Source: Lachnospiraceae bacterium (GTDB taxonomy: Bacteria; Bacillota; Clostridia; Lachnospirales; Lachnospiraceae). Taken from it: a DNA stretch of 5,467 nucleotides. Position 1 is the first letter of the stretch. The number at the start of each line of letters is the position of its first letter. The stretch covers positions 1 to 5,467 of the forward strand of contig DPZM01000204.1 of NCBI GenBank assembly GCA_003535955.1, given 5' to 3'. The notes under the pieces were generated by a model, which saw only the letters and a program-made list of their open reading frames with translations, did no database searches and was not told the origin of the DNA. Shown piece after piece: positions 1-5,467 of this stretch. A program made the position numbers and the translations under genes.

Positions 1-707
1 GTACGCGATCCTGCCTCACGGGCAATTGCCTTGATCTCAACTATACCGTCACGTACTTCCGTAACCTCCGATTCAAACAGCTTCTTTACAAGCTCGGGAT
101 GAGTACGTGAAACAAGGATCTTGGGACCCTTGGTCGTGTCCTTGACCTCATATATATAAACCTTAACACGGTCTGTGGGACGAAGGTGCTCGGACTTGAC
201 CTGCTCATTCTCGGACAGAAGGGCATCAGCCTTACCAAGATCGATGCTTATGTTCCTGCCGACATAGCGCTGGACGATACCTGTCACGATATCTCTCTCC
301 TTGCCGTAGAACTGGTTGAACAGAACCGCACGCTCCTCCTCCCTTATCTTCTGAAGGATAACGTTCTTGGCGTTTGTAGCCGCGATACGGCCGAACTCCT
401 TGCTCTTTATATCGATCTCGATAACATCACCAACCTTGGCATCCTTGTCGATAAGCAGCGCATCAACCAGGGCGATCTGAAGCACGGGATCTTCAACATC
501 TTCCTTGCTCTCAACTACGGTCTTCTCGGCATACACCCTGAAATCACCTGTTTCACGGTCTATCGTGACCTTGGCGTTGTCTGCCTTGCCGAAGTGATTC
601 TTGCAGGCCTGGATAAGGGAATTCTCTATCGCTTCGAATAAAGATTCCTTGCTTATCTCCTTCTCCTTCTCGAGTGCATCAAGTGCCTCCAATAATTCCT
701 TGTTCAT
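1..707 (-). CDS. nusA: Transcription termination/antitermination factor NusA (partial, N-terminal 235 residues)
   Basis: NusA binds RNA polymerase and nascent RNA and modulates pausing, intrinsic termination and antitermination. The reading frame starts with ATG at 705-707 (first residues MNKELLEALDALEKEK) and stays open to the window edge, so the 3' part is missing. The visible protein has the NusA N-terminal polymerase-binding domain (about residues 1-130, with the typical KEFGRIAATNAKNVILQKIREEER stretch at 103-126). An S1 RNA-binding domain follows (about 135-200, with IVQRYVGRNISIDLG). The beginning of KH1 comes next (from about 203, SRTHPELVKKLFESEV, then DGIVEIKAIAREAGSR). The ribosome binding site is strong: AGGAGG at 714-719, six bases before the ATG. 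It lies 79 nt downstream of rimP, the usual Firmicutes order, and they are probably cotranscribed. The frame continues into the canonical KH domain sequence, so I see no damage. Identification is very secure; only the C-terminal domains cannot be assessed. Confidence 0.97.
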   Translation of the reverse strand, partial: MNKELLEALDALEKEKEISKESLFEAIENSLIQACKNHFGKADNAKVTIDRETGDFRVYAEKTVVESKEDVEDPVLQIALVDALLIDKDAKVGDVIEIDIKSKEFGRIAATNAKNVILQKIREEERAVLFNQFYGKERDIVTGIVQRYVGRNISIDLGKADALLSENEQVKSEHLRPTDRVKVYIYEVKDTTKGPKILVSRTHPELVKKLFESEVTEVRDGIVEIKAIAREAGSR

Positions 708-786
708 CTTTCTCCTCCTGGGATCATATCTTCACTATATATTATGTCTTCTCAAACACCCTGTTTTCGAATGACATTATTAACAT
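708..786 (-). other. rimP-nusA intercistronic gap
   Basis: The 79 nt between the rimP stop and the nusA start hold the nusA ribosome binding site (AGGAGGAG, 712-719) and an AT-rich stretch around 728-746. That stretch includes several -10-like hexamers, but I could not pair any with a convincing -35 at normal spacing. I see no terminator hairpin, so cotranscription of rimP and nusA is the simplest reading. Confidence 0.5.
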
Positions 787-1251
787 TTACAGGTCAGCGT
801 ACAGGTTGACTCTGGCAAGGTCAGCCCTTGCAAAATCACGCTCACCATCGCCTGTATCTATCCGGATGCTGTCCTTATCATAAGCCGTAAGGGTTCCGGT
901 AAATTCCTTGCTCCCGTCGATACTCCTGTAGGTCTTAAGCTCAATCATCCGTCCGATCGACCGTTCGAAGTCCCTGTCCTTCTTAAGGGCCCTCGTAAGC
1001 CCCGGCGAGCTCACCTCAAGTATATAGGCATCCTCAATATAGTCCTCCCTGTCAAGCTCATCCGACAGGGCGCGGGAAACATCCACACAGTCATCTATCG
1101 TAATGCCGCCTTCCTTATCAATATAAGCGCGAAGGTAGTAGTCCGCACCCTCTTTGACATACTCGACATCCCACAGGTCAAAACCCAGCCTCTCAAGGAT
1201 GGGGGTAAGGAGTTCTTCGGTTTTTGCTTCGTAATTTTCTCTTTTGGACAA
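787..1251 (-). CDS. rimP: Ribosome maturation factor RimP
   Basis: RimP is a cytoplasmic assembly factor that binds the 30S subunit late in maturation. The 154-residue product matches the family's usual length of about 150. An N-terminal alpha/beta domain (about 1-77) includes LGFDLWDVEYVKEGADYYLR at 22-41. The family signature EVSSPGLTRALKKDRDFER follows at 79-97, then a small Sm-like beta barrel to the C terminus. The start codon is TTG at 1249-1251. It is supported by GGAGG at 1259-1263 with a 7-nt spacer and by alignment with the usual N terminus; no ATG lies near. It is the first gene of the conserved rimP-nusA operon and is followed by nusA after 79 nt. The TTG start may lower translation. 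A terminator-like hairpin sits immediately upstream of its ribosome binding site, which suggests control in the leader. Identification is secure. Confidence 0.96.
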   Translation of the reverse strand: MSKRENYEAKTEELLTPILERLGFDLWDVEYVKEGADYYLRAYIDKEGGITIDDCVDVSRALSDELDREDYIEDAYILEVSSPGLTRALKKDRDFERSIGRMIELKTYRSIDGSKEFTGTLTAYDKDSIRIDTGDGERDFARADLARVNLYADL

Positions 1252-1258
1252 TGATAGA

Positions 1259-1263
1259 CCTCC
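1259..1263 (-). promoter_or_regulatory. rimP ribosome binding site
   Basis: GGAGG on the minus strand lies 7 nt before the TTG at 1249-1251. It fixes the unusual start codon of rimP, since no ATG or GTG is placed as well. It is only about 5 nt beyond the end of the T-tract of the upstream hairpin. Confidence 0.85.
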
Positions 1264-1268
1264 GCACG

Positions 1269-1297
1269 AAAAAAGTGGACTCCTGCAAGTCCACTTT
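1269..1297 (-). terminator. Intrinsic-terminator-like hairpin between aguB and rimP
   Basis: Read on the minus strand, AAAGTGGACT (1288-1297) and AGTCCACTTT (1272-1281) form a perfect 10-bp stem around a 6-nt loop (TGCAGG). A run of six T ends at 1269, three of them within the stem, and is then broken by CGTG. The plus-strand reading has no T-tract after the stem, so it would act only on leftward transcription. Position suggests it ends the polyamine operon, but it also lies directly before the rimP ribosome binding site. It could therefore serve as an attenuator of rimP-nusA. The short, interrupted U-tract fits a terminator of moderate strength that depends on a helper factor; that is inference. 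Confidence 0.8.
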
Positions 1298-1351
1298 CAA
1301 AACATCATACAACATAAACACCTTAACACTCTTTATCAGAAAATGCAATAC

Positions 1352-2230
1352 CTATTTTACGTATTCCCTTCCATATATCTCGGGCCGCCTGTCACGAAAA
1401 AGGCCCCAGCTTAACCTGTCGCTCCCGATCTTTTCAAGGTCATAGGATGCGGTCAATACTTCATCGCCCTCCCTGTTTGCAGAGCATATGATCTCACCCA
1501 CACAGTCCGTCATGAAGGAAGATCCGTAAAACTTAAGAGACGATGACTGTCCCCCGTTTTCAGGAGATGGCTCAACACTCTCAAGTCCGTATCTGTTGGC
1601 GGCGATCACGGGTACCATATTGGACGCTGCATGCCCCTGCATGGTCCTTCTCCAATGGGGCATACTGTCTCCTTCAAGTATGGGCTCGGCACCTATAGCC
1701 GTCGGATAGAATATAAGCTCGGCACCGTTAAGGGCAAGAAATCTTGCGGTCTCCGGGAACCATTGGTCCCAGCAGATGCCGACACCGATACGGCAAAACC
1801 TTGTATCCCACACCTTAAAACCCGTATCGCCGGGTGTAAAATAGAACTTCTCCTGATAGTAATGGTCATCCGGTATATGGGTCTTACGGTAAACTCCCAG
1901 CACTTCACCGTCAGCATCGATAAGGGCGCAGGAATTATAGAGGGTGTTTATATCCTTCTCGTAGAAGCTTACCGGCATAACGATCCCAAGCTCCTTACAC
2001 ACCTTCTTAAAGTGTATTACCGCATCATTTTCATTTACGGGCCTTGCAAAGTCATAATAGTCATACCTTCTCTCCTGGCAGAAATATTGTCTCTCAAAGA
2101 GTTCGGGAAGAAGAACTATATTTGCTCCCTTACCTGCAGCTTCCCTTACAAGCTTATCCGCATGGTCTATATTCTCTTTAACATCCCTGGTGCAGCTTAA
2201 CTGTATGGCTGCCGCCGTAACCTTACTCAT
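1352..2230 (-). CDS. aguB: N-carbamoylputrescine amidase
   Basis: A cytoplasmic nitrilase-superfamily enzyme that hydrolyses N-carbamoylputrescine to putrescine, CO2 and ammonia, the step after agmatine deiminase. The 292-residue length is normal for the family. The Glu-Lys-Cys triad is visible: E43 in VLLPELFE, K116 in YRKTHIP and C153 in GICWDQWFPE. The stretches GAELIFYPTAIG (169-180) and HWRRTMQGHAASN (192-204), with a C-terminal SWGLFRDRRPEIY, are typical of AguB rather than general omega-amidases. The start is ATG at 2228-2230. AAGGAG at 2243-2248 is 12 nt away, a rather long spacer, so translation may be modest or helped by termination at aguA. The gene lies 29 nt after aguA and is the last of the polyamine operon, followed by a terminator-like hairpin. 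Pairing with an amidase, not putrescine carbamoyltransferase, marks a biosynthetic rather than ATP-yielding catabolic agmatine pathway. Confidence 0.96.
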   Translation of the reverse strand: MSKVTAAAIQLSCTRDVKENIDHADKLVREAAGKGANIVLLPELFERQYFCQERRYDYYDFARPVNENDAVIHFKKVCKELGIVMPVSFYEKDINTLYNSCALIDADGEVLGVYRKTHIPDDHYYQEKFYFTPGDTGFKVWDTRFCRIGVGICWDQWFPETARFLALNGAELIFYPTAIGAEPILEGDSMPHWRRTMQGHAASNMVPVIAANRYGLESVEPSPENGGQSSSLKFYGSSFMTDCVGEIICSANREGDEVLTASYDLEKIGSDRLSWGLFRDRRPEIYGREYVK

Positions 2231-2259
2231 ATCAGCTCTTTTCTCCTTTATACCGGTTT

Positions 2260-3423
2260 TTACTCCTGAGGGAGTATCGGCTCCGGTCCTGCCGCCTTCA
2301 AAACAGACAAGGGTATCTGCTGGGTTATGCAGTGGATGTTTCCACCGCCCGGGATTATATCCCTTGCGGGAACGGGAACTATCCGTCTGTCAGGGCAAAG
2401 CCTTGACATTATGTCAACTGCTCTTTTGTCGCTCGCCTGATTTCCAGCGCCAAACTGAGGAAGCAGGATCATATCATTGGCAAAGTAGAAGTTAACATAA
2501 CTTGCAGCAAGTCTCTCCCCGGCCTCTCTTATATCCTCGCCTTCTTCGAATTCATAGCCGTCAAGGTCTTCCTCCCCTATGCACACCGGGACATCCGGTA
2601 TGGGAAGCTTATGGACATTTAAGCCCGCCTTCTTTAGAACCTCAAGTGCCGCAAGCGACCTTGGGTATTGGGGATCCTCCTTATCATCCGTCCATGCAAG
2701 GACCACATCGTTTGTATCTGTAAAGGCAGCCATATTGTCAACATGCCCGTCGGTTTCATCATTATATATACCGTGCGGAAGCCAGATAACCCGCTTCATC
2801 CCGGTATATCCAATAAGCCTATCCTCTATCTCCTCTTTACTAAGACCGGGATTCCTTCCGGGACTTAACAGGCACTCCTCTGTAGTGATAAGCGTGTCCA
2901 CACCGTTTACATGGATCGAACCCCCTTCAAGAACAAAGGGAGAGGCATCGATCATTTCATAGCCTGCTGCCCTTAAGAACTTCCCCGCAAGAGCATTATC
3001 CTTATCCCATGAAGGGTACAATCCGTTACAGTCACCGCCCCAGGCGTTGAATTCCCAGTTTATCCCCCTTATTTCCCTGCCGTTTATAACAAAAGTCGGG
3101 GCCGTATCCCTGGCCCAGGCATCATCGCTTGGAATATCCACAAGCTCCACATTTCCGATACCGGATAGAAGCCTTTTAGCCGCCTCACGGGTGCGTTCAT
3201 CAACTATAACATACACTTTCTCGCTCCCGGCAATCTCACGGATGATCAATGAAAAAACTTCCTGCGCTCTTTTTGCCCCATTTGGCCACGAACCCGGCCT
3301 TACGGGAAAGATCATTATCGTTGCCTCATGTGGAGCATACTCGGCAGGCATGTAGAATAATCCATCGCCCCCGGGACATTCCCGCCTCTCTTTTGAACCG
3401 GAGCCGTTTCCTGGCTTCGTCAT
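2260..3423 (-). CDS. aguA: Agmatine deiminase
   Basis: Converts agmatine to N-carbamoylputrescine and ammonia in the cytoplasm; a member of the pentein (guanidino-group-modifying) superfamily related to peptidyl-arginine deiminases. The product has 387 residues. The family N-terminal motif MPAEYAPHEATIMIFP is at 25-40. Active-site segments are DDAWARD (100-106), the EGG motif (E166), DETDGHVDN (H227, D229) and the C-terminal GGGNIHC loop with the nucleophile C365. All catalytic residues expected for the family are present. The start is ATG at 3421-3423, overlapping the nspC stop as ATGA, with GGGGAGG at 3429-3435 only 5 nt away, so translation is probably coupled to nspC. About 24 residues precede the MPAE motif, somewhat more than usual; part of this (GGDGLFY) is normal family sequence. 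It is followed by aguB, its pathway partner. Confidence 0.97.
   Translation of the reverse strand: MTKPGNGSGSKERRECPGGDGLFYMPAEYAPHEATIMIFPVRPGSWPNGAKRAQEVFSLIIREIAGSEKVYVIVDERTREAAKRLLSGIGNVELVDIPSDDAWARDTAPTFVINGREIRGINWEFNAWGGDCNGLYPSWDKDNALAGKFLRAAGYEMIDASPFVLEGGSIHVNGVDTLITTEECLLSPGRNPGLSKEEIEDRLIGYTGMKRVIWLPHGIYNDETDGHVDNMAAFTDTNDVVLAWTDDKEDPQYPRSLAALEVLKKAGLNVHKLPIPDVPVCIGEEDLDGYEFEEGEDIREAGERLAASYVNFYFANDMILLPQFGAGNQASDKRAVDIMSRLCPDRRIVPVPARDIIPGGGNIHCITQQIPLSVLKAAGPEPILPQE
2261..2276 (-). other. Small hairpin spanning the aguA stop codon
   Basis: A perfect 6-bp inverted repeat (TACTCC / GGAGTA) with a 4-nt loop covers the last codons and most of the stop codon of aguA. On the minus strand it is followed by AAAA rather than T, so it is not an intrinsic terminator. 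It could affect mRNA stability or ribosome passage before aguB, or be chance. Confidence 0.3.
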
Positions 3424-4556
3424 GACAGCCTCCCCTTAAAGTCATAATAGTCAAACTCCTTTACCGCATCCACACTCCCGTCCTTCTTCAGAATACGGAT
3501 ATCGGGCAGGGGCATCCCGTTAAAGGTATTGTTCTTGACCATGGAATATATGGCCATATCCGTAAAGCACAGCCTGTCACCAATATTAAGGGGTTCATCA
3601 AAGGAATAATCCCCTATCACATCACCTGCCAGGCAGGTCCTTCCGGCCAGCCTGTATGTATACGCTTTATCGGACGGATACCCACTGCCAAAAAGCGGAG
3701 GCCTGTAGGGCATCTCCAGCACATCCGGCATATGGCAGGCAGCCGATGTATCAAGTATTGCTATATCAAGGTCGTTTTTCACGATATCCATTACTTCGCA
3801 GACAAGATATCCTGCATTAAGGGCAACCGCCTCACCGGGCTCAAGATAGACCAAAAGTCCGTATTCATTCCTTATATCCTTTATCAGCTTAATAAGGAGT
3901 TCCCTGTCATAACCGCTTCTTGTGATATGGTGTCCGCCGCCTAAGTTTAACCACTTAAGCTTATGAAGGTACTTCCCGAACTTATCAAGAAAGGCTTCAA
4001 GCGTGACCTTAAGGTCTTCAGCATCCTGCTCACACAGGGTATGGATATGAAATCCCTCTATAAGATCAAGCCAGGCTTCATCGAGATCATCGTATCTGAC
4101 CCCGAGCCTTGACCCGGGTGCACAGGGATCATAAATTGGTGTATCCTGTGTTGAACACTCGGGATTTATCCGAAGCCCTAAGCTTGCATCCATGCACCTG
4201 TTCCTGAACTTAATCAGCTGGCTTCCGGAATTAAAGATGATGTGGTCTGCAATATACGCAAGCTCCCTTATCTCATCATCTTTATAGGCAGGTGAATAAA
4301 CATGGACCTGCCCACCCGCTTCTTCATGAGCAAGCCTTGCCTCATAGAGGCCGCTTGCGGCAGTACCGTCAAGATATTCCATGATAAGAGGATATAGGGA
4401 AAACATGGAAAAAGCCTTCTGGGCAAGCAAGATCTTTGCCCCCGATCTGTCCTTGACATCCTTTAGTATCTCAAGGTTCCTTATAAGGTCTTCCTCGTCA
4501 ACAACGTAAGCCGGTGTCTTTATGTCATTCAGTTGTGGTTTACATAATCCAGCCAA
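3420..4556 (-). CDS. nspC: Carboxynorspermidine/carboxyspermidine decarboxylase
   Basis: A PLP-dependent fold-III (alanine racemase-like) decarboxylase that converts carboxyspermidine to spermidine or carboxynorspermidine to norspermidine. The product has 378 residues. The PLP lysine is K47 in LLAQKAFSMF, the phosphate-binding loop is NLGGGHHIT (204-212) and EPGEAV is at 239-244. The second-subunit active-site segment is GRTCLAGDVIGDY, with C308 and D312. The sequence IYSMVKNNTFNG near 336-347 is characteristic of NspC and separates it from ornithine, arginine or diaminopimelate decarboxylases. The start is TTG at 4554-4556, supported by AAAGGA at 4564-4569 (7-nt spacer) and by family alignment from TPAYVVDE onward. 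It follows the dehydrogenase by 11 nt and overlaps aguA by 4 nt. With a putrescine-forming aguA-aguB pair in the same operon, carboxyspermidine is the likely physiological substrate; that is inference. Confidence 0.96.
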   Translation of the reverse strand: MAGLCKPQLNDIKTPAYVVDEEDLIRNLEILKDVKDRSGAKILLAQKAFSMFSLYPLIMEYLDGTAASGLYEARLAHEEAGGQVHVYSPAYKDDEIRELAYIADHIIFNSGSQLIKFRNRCMDASLGLRINPECSTQDTPIYDPCAPGSRLGVRYDDLDEAWLDLIEGFHIHTLCEQDAEDLKVTLEAFLDKFGKYLHKLKWLNLGGGHHITRSGYDRELLIKLIKDIRNEYGLLVYLEPGEAVALNAGYLVCEVMDIVKNDLDIAILDTSAACHMPDVLEMPYRPPLFGSGYPSDKAYTYRLAGRTCLAGDVIGDYSFDEPLNIGDRLCFTDMAIYSMVKNNTFNGMPLPDIRILKKDGSVDAVKEFDYYDFKGRLS

Positions 4557-4563
4557 TCTCTTA

Positions 4564-4569
4564 TCCTTT
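4564..4569 (-). promoter_or_regulatory. nspC ribosome binding site
   Basis: AAAGGA on the minus strand, 7 nt before the TTG at 4554-4556, overlaps the stop codon of the upstream dehydrogenase (4568-4570). It decides the TTG start of nspC, as no ATG lies in frame nearby, and suggests that ribosomes finishing the dehydrogenase help initiate nspC. Confidence 0.7.
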
Positions 4570-5467
4570 ACTCCACCATGACAGGGTTCTCTTTAACTAC
4601 CCAGGGAAGACCGTATTTATTAAGGGCATCCATATATGGGTCGGGATCGAACTCCTCAACATTGTAAACACCCGGTTTATTCCATGTTCCGCCGGCAACC
4701 ATGGCCGCCCCTATCATGGCCGGTACACCGGTTGTATAACTCACCGCCTGGGCCCCTGTCTCCTTATAGGCCTCCTGGTGGTCGCAGACATTGTAGATAT
4801 AAATGGTCCTCTCCTTACCATCCTTAAGTCCCTTAAATATGCAGCCGATATTGGTCTTTCCGACCGTGCGCGGGCCAAGGGAAGCCGGATCCGGAAGCAG
4901 GGCTTTCAGGAATTTGATCGGAACAATCTGCCTGCCTTCATACTCAACAGGCACTGTTCCCAGCATTCCCACATTTTCAAGGCACTTCATATGGGTAAGA
5001 TAAGACTGTCCGAAGGTCATGAAAAAACGGATCCTCTTAATTCCGGGAATATTCTTGGCCAGTGACTCTATCTCCTCATGGTGGAGCAGGTACATATCCT
5101 TCTTCCCTACTCCGTCAAAGTCATACTCCCTCTTTATCTCCATGGGCTTTGTCTCAACCCAGCGGCCGTCCTCCCAGTAGGACCCGTTGGAAGAAACCTC
5201 ACGTAAGTTTATCTCGGGATTAAAGTTGGTGGCAAAAGGATAACCATGGTCACCCCCGTTACAGTCAAGGATGTCTATATAGTTTATCTCATCAAAATAA
5301 TGCTTAAGGGCGTAAGATGAATAGACCTGCGTCACGCCCGGATCAAAGCCGGAGCCTAACAATGCCGTAAGTTCTGCATCCTTAAACTTCCTGTCATAAG
5401 CCCACTGCCAGCTGTAATCAAAATAAGCCGTAAATCCCTTCTCCTTACACCTTTTTTCGTATATTTC
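4568..5467 (-). CDS. Carboxynorspermidine/carboxyspermidine dehydrogenase, saccharopine dehydrogenase-like (partial, C-terminal 299 residues)
   Basis: A saccharopine-dehydrogenase-like (LYS1-type) oxidoreductase that joins a diamine to L-aspartate-beta-semialdehyde with NADPH. With putrescine it gives carboxyspermidine; with diaminopropane it gives carboxynorspermidine. The frame is open from the window edge (first codon GAA at 5465-5467), so the gene begins beyond 5467. A TTG at 5360-5362 lies inside the gene and is not the start, because the preceding 35 codons (ending FDYSWQWAYDRKFKDAELTA) belong to the family. Visible landmarks are GSGFDPGVTQVY (38-49), DILDCNGGDHGYPFATNFNP (65-84), then RFFMTFGQSYLTHMKCLENV, LPDPASLGPRTVGKTNIGC and the C-terminal YNVEEFDPDPYMDALNKYGL. 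Missing are roughly the first 100 residues with the nucleotide-binding Rossmann motif. It is followed after 11 nt by nspC, the classic dehydrogenase-decarboxylase pair. No damage is visible. Confidence 0.94.
   Translation of the reverse strand, partial: EIYEKRCKEKGFTAYFDYSWQWAYDRKFKDAELTALLGSGFDPGVTQVYSSYALKHYFDEINYIDILDCNGGDHGYPFATNFNPEINLREVSSNGSYWEDGRWVETKPMEIKREYDFDGVGKKDMYLLHHEEIESLAKNIPGIKRIRFFMTFGQSYLTHMKCLENVGMLGTVPVEYEGRQIVPIKFLKALLPDPASLGPRTVGKTNIGCIFKGLKDGKERTIYIYNVCDHQEAYKETGAQAVSYTTGVPAMIGAAMVAGGTWNKPGVYNVEEFDPDPYMDALNKYGLPWVVKENPVMVE

Larger units (their letters stand above)
1252..1351 (-). promoter_or_regulatory. aguB-rimP intergenic region / candidate rimP leader
   Basis: This 100-nt gap is the longest in the window and separates a metabolic operon from a core translation/transcription operon, so a rimP promoter is expected here or within the end of aguB. 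A -10-like TATGAT (minus strand, 1304-1309) and a TATGTT just upstream (1311-1316) are visible. Neither has a good -35 at 16-18 nt, so I do not call a promoter. A start from TATGAT would fall at about the first base of the hairpin, too close for it to terminate. A start further upstream would put the hairpin in the leader as an attenuator. Confidence 0.4.

Noticed and set aside
186..641. Plus-strand open frame of 151 codons opposite nusA
   Set aside because: It is the antisense shadow of nusA, whose minus-strand frame has clear N-terminal and S1 domains. The plus product resembles no family I know.
1304..1316. TATGAT and TATGTT as -10 boxes of a rimP promoter
   Set aside because: No acceptable -35 hexamer at 16-18 nt and no extended -10 TG at the right place, so the match is too weak to call.
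2048..2063. 16-nt exact direct repeat (AAAGTCATAATAGTCA) also present at 3438-3453
   Set aside because: Both copies encode the same peptide DYYDF in frame, within aguB (57-61) and near the nspC C terminus (369-373). Shared codon use on similar residues explains it, with no sign of a regulatory or mobile repeat.
1631..2200. Plus-strand open frame of 189 codons opposite aguB
   Set aside because: The minus strand encodes an intact nitrilase-family enzyme with its full catalytic triad; the plus frame shows no domain and is a shadow.
2260..3423. Catabolic agmatine deiminase system (as in lactic acid bacteria)
   Set aside because: That system pairs the deiminase with putrescine carbamoyltransferase, carbamate kinase and an agmatine/putrescine antiporter. 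Here the partner is the amidase, and spermidine genes are adjacent.
4514..5065. Plus-strand open frame of 183 codons opposite the dehydrogenase
   Set aside because: It overlaps a well-conserved minus-strand dehydrogenase and the nspC start; its product has no recognisable features.
4568..5362. Reading the dehydrogenase as a complete 264-residue protein starting at the TTG at 5360-5362
   Set aside because: The frame stays open upstream to the window edge with family-like sequence, and the nucleotide-binding domain would be missing, so the gene is truncated only by the window.

Overview
The window looks like chromosomal DNA from a Gram-positive, probably clostridial bacterium (Lachnospiraceae-like). 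This rests on the strong AGGAGG-type ribosome binding sites, two TTG starts, the rimP-nusA order, and protein sequences that resemble those of gut Clostridia. Genus is not determined. Every supported gene lies on the minus strand, so transcription runs from high to low coordinates and the account below follows that direction.

Region 1 (5467 to 1352) is the downstream part of a polyamine biosynthesis operon. In order it holds the C-terminal three quarters of a carboxynorspermidine/carboxyspermidine dehydrogenase (cut by the window edge), carboxynorspermidine/carboxyspermidine decarboxylase (nspC), agmatine deiminase (aguA) and N-carbamoylputrescine amidase (aguB). The genes are packed tightly: 11-nt gap, 4-nt ATGA overlap, 29-nt gap. 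Together the products would take agmatine to N-carbamoylputrescine (AguA) and then putrescine (AguB). Putrescine would be condensed with aspartate semialdehyde to carboxyspermidine (dehydrogenase) and decarboxylated to spermidine (NspC). This route needs no S-adenosylmethionine decarboxylase or spermidine synthase. The agmatine-forming arginine decarboxylase is not in view and may lie upstream, beyond 5467.

Region 2 (1351 to 1252) is a 100-nt gap holding an intrinsic-terminator-like hairpin only a few bases before the rimP ribosome binding site. It may end the polyamine operon, act as a leader attenuator of the rimP-nusA operon, or both.

Region 3 (1251 to 1) is the start of the conserved translation/transcription operon: rimP (30S maturation, TTG start), a 79-nt gap, and the N-terminal 235 residues of nusA, which runs off the low-coordinate end.

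No RNA genes, mobile elements, CRISPR arrays or signs of recent transfer were seen, and no stretch over 300 bases lacks a gene. The biology is largely known. The most interesting points are the compact alternative spermidine operon and the hairpin placed directly before rimP-nusA.
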